A DNA stretch of 10,890 nt from Clostridia bacterium. Its GTDB lineage: Bacteria; Bacillota; Clostridia; Christensenellales; Aristaeellaceae. The notes under the pieces are model-generated. The model searched no databases. It was not told the DNA's origin and saw only the letters and a list, made by a program, of their open reading frames with translations. Made by a program: the position numbers and the translations under genes. The DNA is taken from assembly GCA_024404275.1 (NCBI GenBank), contig JAKSQG010000047.1:1-10890 (forward strand). Reading direction: 5' to 3'. Every line of letters begins with the position of its first letter. Position 1 is the stretch's first letter. Shown here piece by piece: positions 1-7,071 of the stretch.

Positions 1-3000
1 CCATGCCGCCCTTGGCCTTGAGGCCGTGGTTGATGCAGGGAGCGTAAGCGATGATCAGGGAAGGACCATGATAAGCTTCAGCCTCGAGCATGGCCTTGAT
101 GACCTGCTGAGGATCGCTCATGGCGACCTGAGCAACGTACACATAACCATAGGACATGGCGATCATGCCCAGGTCCTTCTTCTTGGTCTTCTTACCGGAG
201 GCAGCGAACTTCGCCACAGAACCGGTAGGAGTGGCCTTGGAAGCCTGGCCGCCGGTGTTGGAGTACACTTCGGTATCCAGAACGAGGATGTTGACATCCT
301 GGTTCTGAGCCAGAACGTGGTCCACACCGCCGAAGCCGATGTCATAAGCCCAACCGTCGCCGCCGAAGATCCAAACGGACTTCTTGGCCAGCATATCGGC
401 GTCAGCCAGAACGGCCTTGCAGGTATCGCACTTGGGTTCGCCGATGGCGGCAACCAGAGCGTCAGCAGCCTTGCGGGAAGCATCGCCCTCGTCCTTGACT
501 TCCAGCCAAGCCTGAGCGGCAGCCTTGATGGCTTCGTTCTGGGCATTCTCGGCCAGAGCCTTGACGTTTTCGGTCAGCTTGGCGCGGCGCTGGGCCACAG
601 CCAGGTTCATACCGAAGCCGAACTCGGCGTTATCCTCGAACAGGGAGTTGGACCAGGCAGGACCATGACCCTTTTCGTTGGTGGTGTAGGGGCAGGTGGG
701 GGCGGAACCGCCGTAGATGGAGGAGCAGCCGGTGGCGTTGGCAACGATCATGCGATCGCCGAACAGCTGCGTGACCAGCTTGACGTAGGGAGTTTCGCCG
801 CAGCCGGCGCAGGCGCCGGAGAACTCAAACAGGGGCTTGAGAGCCTGGCTGTTCTTGACAGAGGCCTTGTTTTCGATCTTGTCGGCCACTTCAGGCACAG
901 TGACGGCATATTCCCAATTGGCCTCTTCCTTGCGCTGGGTATCCAGAGGCTTCATGATCAGGGCTTCCTTGCCCTCCTTGCCGTGCAGCGGGCAGACATC
1001 CACGCAGTTGCCGCAGCCGGTGCAATCCAGCGGGCTGACCTGCATACGATACTGCATGCCGGCGAATTCCTTACCGGTAGCCTTCTTGGTCTCGAAGCTT
1101 TCGGGCTTTTCGGCACCGTCAGCCACATAGATGGGACGGATGCAGGCATGGGGGCAAACGATGGCGCAGTTGCCGCACTGCACGCAGTTGGCAGCCTGCC
1201 ATTCGGGCACCATGACGGCGATGCCGCGCTTTTCGAACTTGGTGGTGCCGACGGGCACGATACCGCGGGGATCCAGCTTGGAGACAGGCAGATCGTTACC
1301 GGCCTGAGCCAGAACGGGAGCCACGAACTCCTTGAAGTATTCGGTGGCGCCGGCGGGCTCGGTGGCGGTGGCGCCGGTGGTGGTGGTGGCCCAATCAGCG
1401 GGGATTTCGACCTTCACCAGACCGTCAACAGCAGCGTCGATGGCGGCATAGTTCATGTCGACGACGTTCTGACCCTTCTTGCCGTAGGAGGCAACGACCT
1501 TTTCCTTCATGTACTTCTCGGCATCCGCATAGGGGATGATCTCGGCAAGCTTGAAGAAAGCGGCCTGCAGGGTGGTGTTGGTACGGCCGCCCATGCCGAT
1601 CTTGCGGCACAGGTCAATGGCGTTGATGATGTAGAGCTTGGCTTCCTTCTTGGCCAGCAGCTGCTTCATCTTGGCGGGCAGACGATCATTCAGCTCTTCC
1701 GCGCTCCACTGGCAGTTCAGCAGGAAGGTGCCGCCCTTCTTCAGGGGGCTGACCATGTCATACATGGTGACATAGGCGGGGTTGGAGCAGCTGATGAAGT
1801 CAGCGGCGTCGATCAGATAGGGGCTCTGGATGGGGGTGTCGCCGAAGCGCAGATGGGAAACGGTCAGACCGCCGGACTTCTTGGAATCATAGAAGAAGTA
1901 GGCCTGAGCGTACTTTTCAGTGTGGTCGCCGATGATCTTGATGGAGTTCTTGTTGGCACCGACGGTACCATCGGAACCCAGACCATAGAACATGCAGGCG
2001 GTGGTGCCGGCGGGAGCGGCCTCGTAGGTCTCGCCCAGGCTCAGGGAGCTGCCGGACACGTCATCAATGATACCCACGGTGAAGTGGTTCTTCATCGCGC
2101 CGTCCAGGTTGTCGAACACAGCCTTGACCATGGTGGGGGTGAACTCCTTGGAGCCCAGACCGTAACGGCCGCCAACCACCTTGATATCGCTGCGGCCGGC
2201 TTCGGCCAGAGCGGACACGACATCCAGATACAGAGGCTCGCCCAGAGAACCGGACTCCTTGGTGCGGTCCATCACGGCGATCTTCTTCACGGAAGCGGGC
2301 AGTTCCTTCATCATGTACTCGACAGAGAAGGGACGATAGAGGTGAACCTTCAGCACACCAACCTTGGCGCCTTCGGCGTTCATCTTGTTGATGGTCTCGT
2401 GGATGACGTCGCAGCCGGAGCCCATGCAGACGATGATCTTCTCGGCATCCGCAGCGCCTTCGTACTGGAAGGGCTTGTAGGTACGACCGGTCAGCTTGGC
2501 CACGTCGTTCATGCACTCTTCCACGATGGCGGGAACAGCGGTGTAGAAGTTGTTGGCAGCTTCACGGCCCTGGAAGTAGATATCGCTGTTCTGAGCGGTA
2601 CCGGCCTGATGGGGATGATCGGGGTTCAGCGCGCGGGCACGGAACTCTTCGATCTTGTCCCACGGCACCAGGGACTTGATCTCTTCATAGCCGTTCTTGG
2701 GATCGATAGCATCGATCTTCTGAATTTCATGAGAGGTGCGGAAGCCGTCGAAGAAGTGCAGGAAGGGCACAGAGCTCTTCAGGGTCGCCAGATGGGCAAC
2801 CAGAGCCATATCGTGGGCTTCCTGAACAGAGTTGGAGGCCAGCATGGCGAAGCCGGTCTGACGGCAGGCCATGACGTCGGAATGATCACCGAAAATGTTC
2901 AGAGCGTGATAAGCCAGAGCACGGGCGCTGACATGGAACACGCTGGGGGTCAGCTCACCGCTGATCTTGTACATGTTGGGGATCATCAGCAGCAGACCCT

Positions 3001-3259
3001 GAGAAGCGGTGAAGGTGGTGGTCAGAGCACCGGCGGACAGGGAGCCGTGAACGGCACCGGCAGCACCGGCTTCAGACTGCATCTCAGCGATCTTGACGGT
3101 CTGACCAAACAGGTTTTTTCTGTCATGGGCAGCCCACTCGTCCGACATTTCAGCCATGGGCGAGGACGGAGTGATGGGGTAGATGGCCGCGACATCGCTG
3201 AAAGCGTACGCCACGTGCGCAACTGCACCGTTACCGTCAATCGTATACTTGAAAGACAT
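1..3259 (-). CDS. nifJ: Pyruvate:ferredoxin (flavodoxin) oxidoreductase, 3' end outside window
   Basis: This enzyme oxidatively decarboxylates pyruvate with CoA to acetyl-CoA and CO2 and reduces ferredoxin. It is cytoplasmic and central to anaerobic fermentation. The window holds 1086 codons; single-chain family members are usually about 1170-1230 aa, so roughly 90 or more C-terminal residues are missing. The N-terminal domain carries YPITPSSPMAE (27-37). Two ferredoxin-type 4Fe-4S motifs follow: C692, C695, C698, C702 and C746, C749, C752, C756. The proximal cluster ligands C817, C820, C845 and C1075 are all present. The thiamine diphosphate site is the GGDGWAYDIG stretch (966-975), followed by a DTEVYSNTGG segment. 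The ATG at 3259 is preceded by AAGGAGGAG at good spacing. A Thr/Ala-rich linker lies near 624-639. The gene has its own promoter and is separated from the upstream FAD gene by a terminator. Identification is secure; preference for ferredoxin or flavodoxin cannot be read from sequence. Confidence 0.97.
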   Translation of the reverse strand, partial: MSFKYTIDGNGAVAHVAYAFSDVAAIYPITPSSPMAEMSDEWAAHDRKNLFGQTVKIAEMQSEAGAAGAVHGSLSAGALTTTFTASQGLLLMIPNMYKISGELTPSVFHVSARALAYHALNIFGDHSDVMACRQTGFAMLASNSVQEAHDMALVAHLATLKSSVPFLHFFDGFRTSHEIQKIDAIDPKNGYEEIKSLVPWDKIEEFRARALNPDHPHQAGTAQNSDIYFQGREAANNFYTAVPAIVEECMNDVAKLTGRTYKPFQYEGAADAEKIIVCMGSGCDVIHETINKMNAEGAKVGVLKVHLYRPFSVEYMMKELPASVKKIAVMDRTKESGSLGEPLYLDVVSALAEAGRSDIKVVGGRYGLGSKEFTPTMVKAVFDNLDGAMKNHFTVGIIDDVSGSSLSLGETYEAAPAGTTACMFYGLGSDGTVGANKNSIKIIGDHTEKYAQAYFFYDSKKSGGLTVSHLRFGDTPIQSPYLIDAADFISCSNPAYVTMYDMVSPLKKGGTFLLNCQWSAEELNDRLPAKMKQLLAKKEAKLYIINAIDLCRKIGMGGRTNTTLQAAFFKLAEIIPYADAEKYMKEKVVASYGKKGQNVVDMNYAAIDAAVDGLVKVEIPADWATTTTGATATEPAGATEYFKEFVAPVLAQAGNDLPVSKLDPRGIVPVGTTKFEKRGIAVMVPEWQAANCVQCGNCAIVCPHACIRPIYVADGAEKPESFETKKATGKEFAGMQYRMQVSPLDCTGCGNCVDVCPLHGKEGKEALIMKPLDTQRKEEANWEYAVTVPEVADKIENKASVKNSQALKPLFEFSGACAGCGETPYVKLVTQLFGDRMIVANATGCSSIYGGSAPTCPYTTNEKGHGPAWSNSLFEDNAEFGFGMNLAVAQRRAKLTENVKALAENAQNEAIKAAAQAWLEVKDEGDASRKAADALVAAIGEPKCDTCKAVLADADMLAKKSVWIFGGDGWAYDIGFGGVDHVLAQNQDVNILVLDTEVYSNTGGQASKATPTGSVAKFAASGKKTKKKDLGMIAMSYGYVYVAQVAMSDPQQVIKAMLEAEAYHGPSLIIAYAPCINHGLKAKGGM

Positions 3260-3312
3260 GGGTATCTCCTCCTTAATAAAAATCTCATTTGTCTGAGGGC
3301 ATATGGACGCAC

Positions 3313-3339
3313 CATATCCTTATATATTATAAGAATATG
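3313..3339. repeat. 27-bp inverted repeat over the nifJ -10 box
   Basis: On the minus strand the arms are CATATTCTTATA and TATAAGGATATG, separated by ATA. Eleven of twelve positions are Watson-Crick complementary and one is a T/G mismatch. The repeat is centred on the -10 region, as expected for a repressor operator. The region is AT-rich, so part of the symmetry could be chance. The regulator is not identifiable from sequence. Confidence 0.55.
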
Positions 3340-3355
3340 TTTTGCAGTTAGTCAA
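3326..3355 (-). promoter_or_regulatory. Sigma-70-type promoter of nifJ
   Basis: Read on the minus strand, a -35 box TTGACT (3355-3350) and a -10 box TATAAT (3331-3326) are separated by 18 bp. Transcription would start near 3319, giving a leader of about 60 bases before the nifJ ATG. The promoter lies between the terminator of the upstream unit and nifJ, so nifJ is predicted to be transcribed separately. Confidence 0.75.
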
Positions 3356-3362
3356 TCCTAAC
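3347..3362. repeat. GTTAG-N6-CTAAC inverted repeat over the nifJ -35 box
   Basis: Perfect 5-bp arms (GTTAG and CTAAC) are separated by 6 bp and straddle the -35 hexamer. This could be a second operator site. The spacing between GTTA and TAAC is 8 bp rather than the 6 bp of the clostridial Rex consensus, so I do not call it a Rex site. Confidence 0.4.
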
Positions 3363-3434
3363 CAAGGATTTTTTGCCCGAGACGCCCGTATTATGCACTT
3401 TTATTCATCATTGTTTCATGTTTTTTGCAAAAAA

Positions 3435-3473
3435 TGAAATAAAATGCCCCCGGCAGAAAAACCTGCCGGAGGC
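3435..3473 (-). terminator. Intrinsic terminator after the FAD oxidoreductase gene
   Basis: On the minus strand an 11-bp stem (3473-3463 with 3456-3446, one G-U pair) encloses a GTTTTT loop and is followed by ATTTTATTTC. It lies just beyond the stop codon of the FAD gene and closes the trmB operon. The rest of this 236-bp gap holds only the nifJ promoter, the two inverted repeats and a 14-bp palindrome (3421-3434). Confidence 0.85.
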
Positions 3474-3495
3474 GTTGTTTTACACAAAAGGAAAA

Positions 3496-5331
3496 TCAGT
3501 AAATGCGGACCTCGAAAATGACGGCATCGGGGGCACCGTGGGTGGCGATGGTTTCGATACGCACCGCGTCACAATCGACCGCGTCAAAGGGGATGATGTT
3601 GAGGCGCTGCAGGTTGCCGCGGACCTGTTTGCGGGCGGCTTCCGCACCGTCTTTCAGCAGTACGACATCGTAGTCGCGTACCAGCTCGGGCGGGGTGCTC
3701 TTGACCTGCTCGGCGGCACGGACGGAAGAAAGTGTCAGCTTGATGGACTTGCTGAGGTTGGGGTCGAAAACGAGACGGACTTCGCTGACCGCTTTGCTTT
3801 CGGCAAGCTTCAGCGTGAGGGAACCATGCTGGCCGTTTGCCTTCCAGCAGTTGCTGTTTTCGCCTTCACTGCGGCTGATGCCGTTGATGACATTGACGGC
3901 AGGTTCTTTCTCGCTGTCAGCGCTGACGGCGGCGGTAAGCGCCATATCGGCGGGGTCTTCGTTTTTGAAGCCGGGGATGTAGCAGTCATCCTTCAAAAGG
4001 GTCTGCTGCAGCTGATGGATATCGACGCCGCGGATGGAGGTGCCGCCTGCGATGGCAAGCGCCGCGGCGGTACCGATGGCCTGACCGCCCACGGCACAGG
4101 TGCCCATCACGCGGGTGGAGGCCATGGCCAGCTTGCTGGCGCTCAGGCTGCGGCCGGTGATGAACAGGTTTTCGGTGTTTTTGGCCAGATAGCTGCGGTA
4201 GGGGATGGTGTACAGACCGTCAAAGGGATAGATCTCGCTGGGCATTTTGTCAAAGTCAAACAGGCCGTGCTCGATGTGATTATCGACCGCCCAACCGCCG
4301 TAGGCAACGGCGTCGTCAAAGACGCGGTTTTCCAGCAGGTCGTTTTCGTTGAGGATGTAGTCGCCCTCCATGCGGCGGCTCTCGCGCATGCCGGGCAGCA
4401 TGCCCACCCATTCCAGATCATAGTTGGCGGCGCCGTGATTGCCGCCGTTTTTGATGTGATCCCACACGCCATAGATGCAGTTGAACAGCTCGTCGCGAAT
4501 GTCCTCAAACTGTTCGATGATGTCACCCTTATCACCGTTGACCTCGATCCACCAGTAGCCGTAATCCATGCAGTAGCTGTCGGTCATGAGGGCAAGCGCT
4601 TTTTTATCCACGCTTTCGATGAGCGCGTCGGCTTTTTCTTCCAGCTGCGGACCGATGAGGTCGGCATGCTTGCGGTAGCGCAGCTGCTCCTCAGTAAAGT
4701 GACGGGCGGTCTTGGGCGGGGTGAAAGGAACGGGCTCGCCGCGGTTGACGGCCTTGAACAGCAGGGTATTGCCCATGCGGTGATCATCGGGCTCGGCGGG
4801 GGCATGCGGCTCGTTGAATTCGGCCTTGCCCTCGCTGCCGGTGCGGAAGGGCACACCCGCAAAATAAGCCAGGGTGCCATTGCCCGTGCAGTCGGCAAAG
4901 ATATCGGCGCTGATGGTCCATTCGGTCTCGGTGGTCATCTGCCAGCAGCGGACAGACTTGACACGGCCGTTTTCACATGCCGCATCGTGCATGGTGGTGT
5001 TGAGGAAAACGGTCAGGTTCTTTTCGTGGGAGGCTTCAAACAGCACACGGTCCCACGCGGAGAAATTGAAATAGCGGTTGACGGCTTTGTTGTTGAGCAG
5101 AATCTCACGCAGGATGCCGCCTTCCTCGGCATTGGGCTTGGTCTCATCCGCCGAGGCGCCGCAGATGTGCATGCGGATCTCACTGGAGGCGTTGCCGCCG
5201 AAAACGGGACGCTCCTGAATGAGCGCCGTGCGGGCACCGTGACGTGCGGCGGCAATGGCGGCGATGAGGCCGTTCATGCCTCCGCCCACAACACAGAATT
5301 GAAAGGATGCTTGTTTTTCGCGTGCTTTCAT
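3496..5331 (-). CDS. FAD-dependent oxidoreductase with C-terminal galactose-binding-like domain
   Basis: This 611-aa protein has a Rossmann FAD site: GGGMNG (16-21) with E40 at the end of the second strand, followed by VFGGN. A second FAD-contact region NLFITGRS (388-395) runs into MASTRVMGTCAVGGQAIGT (403-421), typical of the FAD_oxidored family (PF12831). From about 463 to the end a beta-rich segment (LTLKL, VSEVRLVFD, VRIETI) resembles a discoidin / F5/8-type C galactose-binding fold. No signal peptide is visible, so it is probably cytoplasmic. The substrate is unknown; relatives are often found near polysaccharide genes, so a sugar or glycoside is possible but unproven. The ATG overlaps the trmB stop as ATGA, with AAGGAGG 10 bases upstream, so translation is probably coupled to trmB. 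The stop is TGA. Confidence 0.88.
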   Translation of the reverse strand: MKAREKQASFQFCVVGGGMNGLIAAIAAARHGARTALIQERPVFGGNASSEIRMHICGASADETKPNAEEGGILREILLNNKAVNRYFNFSAWDRVLFEASHEKNLTVFLNTTMHDAACENGRVKSVRCWQMTTETEWTISADIFADCTGNGTLAYFAGVPFRTGSEGKAEFNEPHAPAEPDDHRMGNTLLFKAVNRGEPVPFTPPKTARHFTEEQLRYRKHADLIGPQLEEKADALIESVDKKALALMTDSYCMDYGYWWIEVNGDKGDIIEQFEDIRDELFNCIYGVWDHIKNGGNHGAANYDLEWVGMLPGMRESRRMEGDYILNENDLLENRVFDDAVAYGGWAVDNHIEHGLFDFDKMPSEIYPFDGLYTIPYRSYLAKNTENLFITGRSLSASKLAMASTRVMGTCAVGGQAIGTAAALAIAGGTSIRGVDIHQLQQTLLKDDCYIPGFKNEDPADMALTAAVSADSEKEPAVNVINGISRSEGENSNCWKANGQHGSLTLKLAESKAVSEVRLVFDPNLSKSIKLTLSSVRAAEQVKSTPPELVRDYDVVLLKDGAEAARKQVRGNLQRLNIIPFDAVDCDAVRIETIATHGAPDAVIFEVRIY

Positions 5332-6038
5332 TCTTCCTCTTCCTCCTTCAGCGTGAATCGGGTGGGATCGAGATCGATCTCCCCGGGCTTTTTGACAAAG
5401 ATGCCGAATTTGATGGGTACACCCTCGGCGGTGTATTTCATTTCGTGTTCGGTCAGGTAGTTGGGGGCAAAGCCGCTTTGATGCAGATCACGGGTGAGAT
5501 AGCGGCACTCAAAGCCGCAGACCTCAAAATACTTGAGGGAATCGTTGAACAGGGCATCGTCGTCGGTCTTGAACCAGATCTCGCCTCCGTCGACCAGAAA
5601 GGTGCGGTACTGCATCAGTTGGCGGGGATGGGTCAGACGGCGCTTGTGATGCTTCAGCCGCTCCGCCCAGGGATTGCAGAAGCTGATGTAGATCCTTTCT
5701 ACCCGATCTTCCGCCGAAAATGCCTTGTAAATGTAGCTGATGTCGAACTTGACCAGCATCAGGTTGCGGACAGGCGCATCCCCATAGGCGGCGGCGACGT
5801 TGCGGCGCGCATTGCCAAGAACATCAGCGGAAATATCAAAGGCGGCGTAATTGACATCGGGGTTTTCATGCGCCATGACCGCGGTGGAAACACCCTTGCC
5901 GCAGCCCAGTTCGACGTGCAGCGGCTGCTCCTTTTCAAAGCTCTGCCGCCAGTGTCCGCAAAGCGTTTCCGGCTCACGGGTGAAGAACCCGCACTCCGTC
6001 AGTTCAGGCAGCGCCCATTTTTTCTTCCGCATATGCAT
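5328..6038 (-). CDS. trmB: tRNA (guanine-N7-)-methyltransferase
   Basis: This 236-aa enzyme transfers methyl from S-adenosylmethionine to N7 of guanine 46 in the tRNA variable loop. The SAM-binding motif is ELGCGKG (43-49), and FDIS (67-70) follows at the second strand. The family signature region reads FCNPWAERLKHHKRRLTHP (120-138), followed by FKTDDDALF (156-164) and TEHEMKYTAEGVPIKFG near the C-terminus. The usual DPWPK core is replaced by NPWAE, with one extra residue before KRRL. The tail is Glu-rich. The ATG at 6038 is preferred over the in-frame ATG at 6032 because AAAGGGGA sits 12 bases before the former and farther from the latter; neither spacing is ideal. It is the first gene of an operon with the FAD oxidoreductase (4-base overlap). 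It ends in TGA. Confidence 0.93.
   Translation of the reverse strand: MHMRKKKWALPELTECGFFTREPETLCGHWRQSFEKEQPLHVELGCGKGVSTAVMAHENPDVNYAAFDISADVLGNARRNVAAAYGDAPVRNLMLVKFDISYIYKAFSAEDRVERIYISFCNPWAERLKHHKRRLTHPRQLMQYRTFLVDGGEIWFKTDDDALFNDSLKYFEVCGFECRYLTRDLHQSGFAPNYLTEHEMKYTAEGVPIKFGIFVKKPGEIDLDPTRFTLKEEEEE
5342..5348 (-). promoter_or_regulatory. Ribosome binding site inside the end of trmB
   Basis: AAGGAGG lies 10 bases before the FAD gene ATG, within the last codons of trmB. It fixes the start at 5331 rather than a later codon. The same purine-rich stretch encodes the Glu-rich C-terminus of TrmB, so the acidic tail may exist mainly because it carries the next gene's ribosome binding site. 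Confidence 0.75.
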
Positions 6039-6070
6039 ATCGGCTTGAATCCCCTTTCATCACTGCCGCC

Positions 6071-6099
6071 AGTATAACACAGACGGGGAAATTGTTCAA
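6071..6099 (-). promoter_or_regulatory. Promoter of the trmB operon
   Basis: On the minus strand TTGAAC (6099-6094) and TATACT (6076-6071) are separated by exactly 17 bp, about 30 bp upstream of the trmB start. It lies directly after the terminator of the Cys-rich gene, so trmB is insulated from it. Confidence 0.7.
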
Positions 6100-6111
6100 T
6101 CATCTGTACGC

Positions 6112-6137
6112 AAAAAAGCGGCCCCCGAAGGAGCCGC
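6112..6137 (-). terminator. Intrinsic terminator of the Cys-rich protein gene
   Basis: On the minus strand an 8-bp GC-rich stem (GCGGCTCC with GGGGCCGC, one G-U pair) closes a TTCG tetraloop and is followed by six T. It lies about 20 bases past the stop codon. Confidence 0.9.
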
Positions 6138-6156
6138 AAAAGAGCGGGAGAAACGA

Positions 6157-6948
6157 TTACTGGGGCGGGTTACCTTTCCAGGAATGACCGCAAACGGTGC
6201 AGGTAATGGGATAATAACCGTTGTGCCAGGTGCCGCTGGCATCCTCATAGCCTTCGACCCAATCGCCCCAGTTGCCAAAGTCCCAGCAGCTGCTGATTTC
6301 GTAGACAGTGCCGCAGATGGTGCAGATGTACATATGGTTTTCGTCGCCGATGTACTTGCAGACAACGTTGCAGCGCTCGGTGATCTCTTCGCCGCAGCCG
6401 GCGCAAACACCGTAATGGCTGATGTCGCCGTCCCAGGTCCAATCGACCACATGGCCGGTATCGGTGCCGAAGTTGTGATATTCCACATAACGGCAGACCT
6501 GGCAGATGCGGCGCTCTTCGCCCTGACGGAGGCAGGTGGCTTCACGCAGCGTCTTCCATTTGCCCCAGGTGTGGACGTGGACCAGCACGCGGCAGGCGCC
6601 GCAATCGGTGCAGGAGAATACGTCAAAATCGCCTACCACTTCGGCGGTCTCGCTGAAGGCATGAGCGGAAGCTTCTTCGCCACTCAACAGCTCGGCCAGA
6701 CCGGGTTTGACTTCGGAAGAGAGGATGGTGAGGGTATTGTTTTCGTCCACCTTGACAGCGGCTGTGCCCAGCACGGTGCCATTGTCATCAGTCCAGGTGA
6801 CGGTGGCTTCGCCGGCGCCGGCGGGGACCAGCACGGACGTGCCCTCGACAGTCACAACAGCTTCATCGGAAGAGGTGACGGCGGCCAGGGCGGTGGTGAT
6901 GCCCATCAGCACAAGGCAGATGAGCAGCGCGGTCAGCAGTTTTTTCAT
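6157..6948 (-). CDS. Exported Cys-rich CxxC-repeat protein, unknown function
   Basis: This 263-aa protein is not a recognised enzyme. It has a signal peptide with a KK n-region, a hydrophobic core (4-19) and an ALA cleavage site at 20-22, so it is probably secreted or surface-exposed. Residues 28-78 are beta-rich and may form an Ig-like fold (inference). From 113 onward come five CxxC pairs: 113-116, 149-152, 182-185, 209-212 and 250-253, with extra Cys at 119, 139, 193, 197 and 221. The HTWGKWKTLREATC segment (126-139) followed by RICQVC resembles repeats seen in many secreted Firmicutes proteins. The pairs could bind zinc or form disulfides; sequence alone cannot decide. There is no sortase motif or lipobox. 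GGAGG lies 7 bases before the ATG. The gene is monocistronic, with a consensus promoter and its own terminator. Confidence 0.85.
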   Translation of the reverse strand: MKKLLTALLICLVLMGITTALAAVTSSDEAVVTVEGTSVLVPAGAGEATVTWTDDNGTVLGTAAVKVDENNTLTILSSEVKPGLAELLSGEEASAHAFSETAEVVGDFDVFSCTDCGACRVLVHVHTWGKWKTLREATCLRQGEERRICQVCRYVEYHNFGTDTGHVVDWTWDGDISHYGVCAGCGEEITERCNVVCKYIGDENHMYICTICGTVYEISSCWDFGNWGDWVEGYEDASGTWHNGYYPITCTVCGHSWKGNPPQ

Positions 6949-6987
6949 GGGTTTTCCTCCGTTTGTTCAGAATAAAAAACAGCTGTA

Positions 6988-7016
6988 ATTATAATTAGAT
7001 TGAGGAAATTTGTCAA
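6988..7016 (-). promoter_or_regulatory. Consensus promoter of the Cys-rich protein gene
   Basis: On the minus strand TTGACA (7016-7011) and TATAAT (6993-6988) are separated by 17 bp, matching the full sigma-70/sigma-A consensus in both boxes and spacing. It predicts strong, housekeeping-type transcription. Its -35 box is 20 bp from that of the divergent rplJ promoter. Confidence 0.85.
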
Positions 7017-7036
7017 TGAAAGAAGGCAAAAAGTGC

Positions 7037-7065
7037 TTGACAAAAGGCGTTGATTGGGGTATGAT
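7037..7065 (+). promoter_or_regulatory. Promoter of the rplJ-rplL operon
   Basis: TTGACA (7037-7042) and TATGAT (7060-7065) are separated by 17 bp. The start of transcription is expected near 7072, immediately ahead of the L10 leader, giving a long leader of about 160 bases before rplJ. Confidence 0.88.
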
Positions 7066-7071
7066 ATCTGC

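Noticed and set aside
26..3361. Open frame of 1111 codons on the plus strand opposite nifJ
   Set aside because: It is in exact codon register with nifJ. It exists because nifJ avoids TTA, CTA and TCA codons, which would read as stops on the other strand. The translation is Gly/Ala/His-rich without a recognisable domain.
3347..3362. Rex (NADH-sensing repressor) site ahead of nifJ
   Set aside because: GTTA and TAAC are 8 bp apart, whereas the Rex consensus has 6 bp. I keep it only as an unnamed inverted repeat.
3354..3370. Small plus-strand hairpin AATCCT/AGGATT followed by T
   Set aside because: Only two G-C pairs form in the stem and no plus-strand gene ends there. It also overlaps the nifJ promoter.
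3421..3434. Perfect 14-bp palindrome TTTTTTGCAAAAAA
   Set aside because: It is made of homopolymer runs in an AT-rich gap and could be chance. There is no consensus or second copy to support a function.
3373..5460. Open frame of 695 codons on the plus strand opposite the FAD gene
   Set aside because: It is again in register with the real gene and arises from the same codon bias. The minus strand has the FAD motifs, ribosome site, operon structure and terminator.
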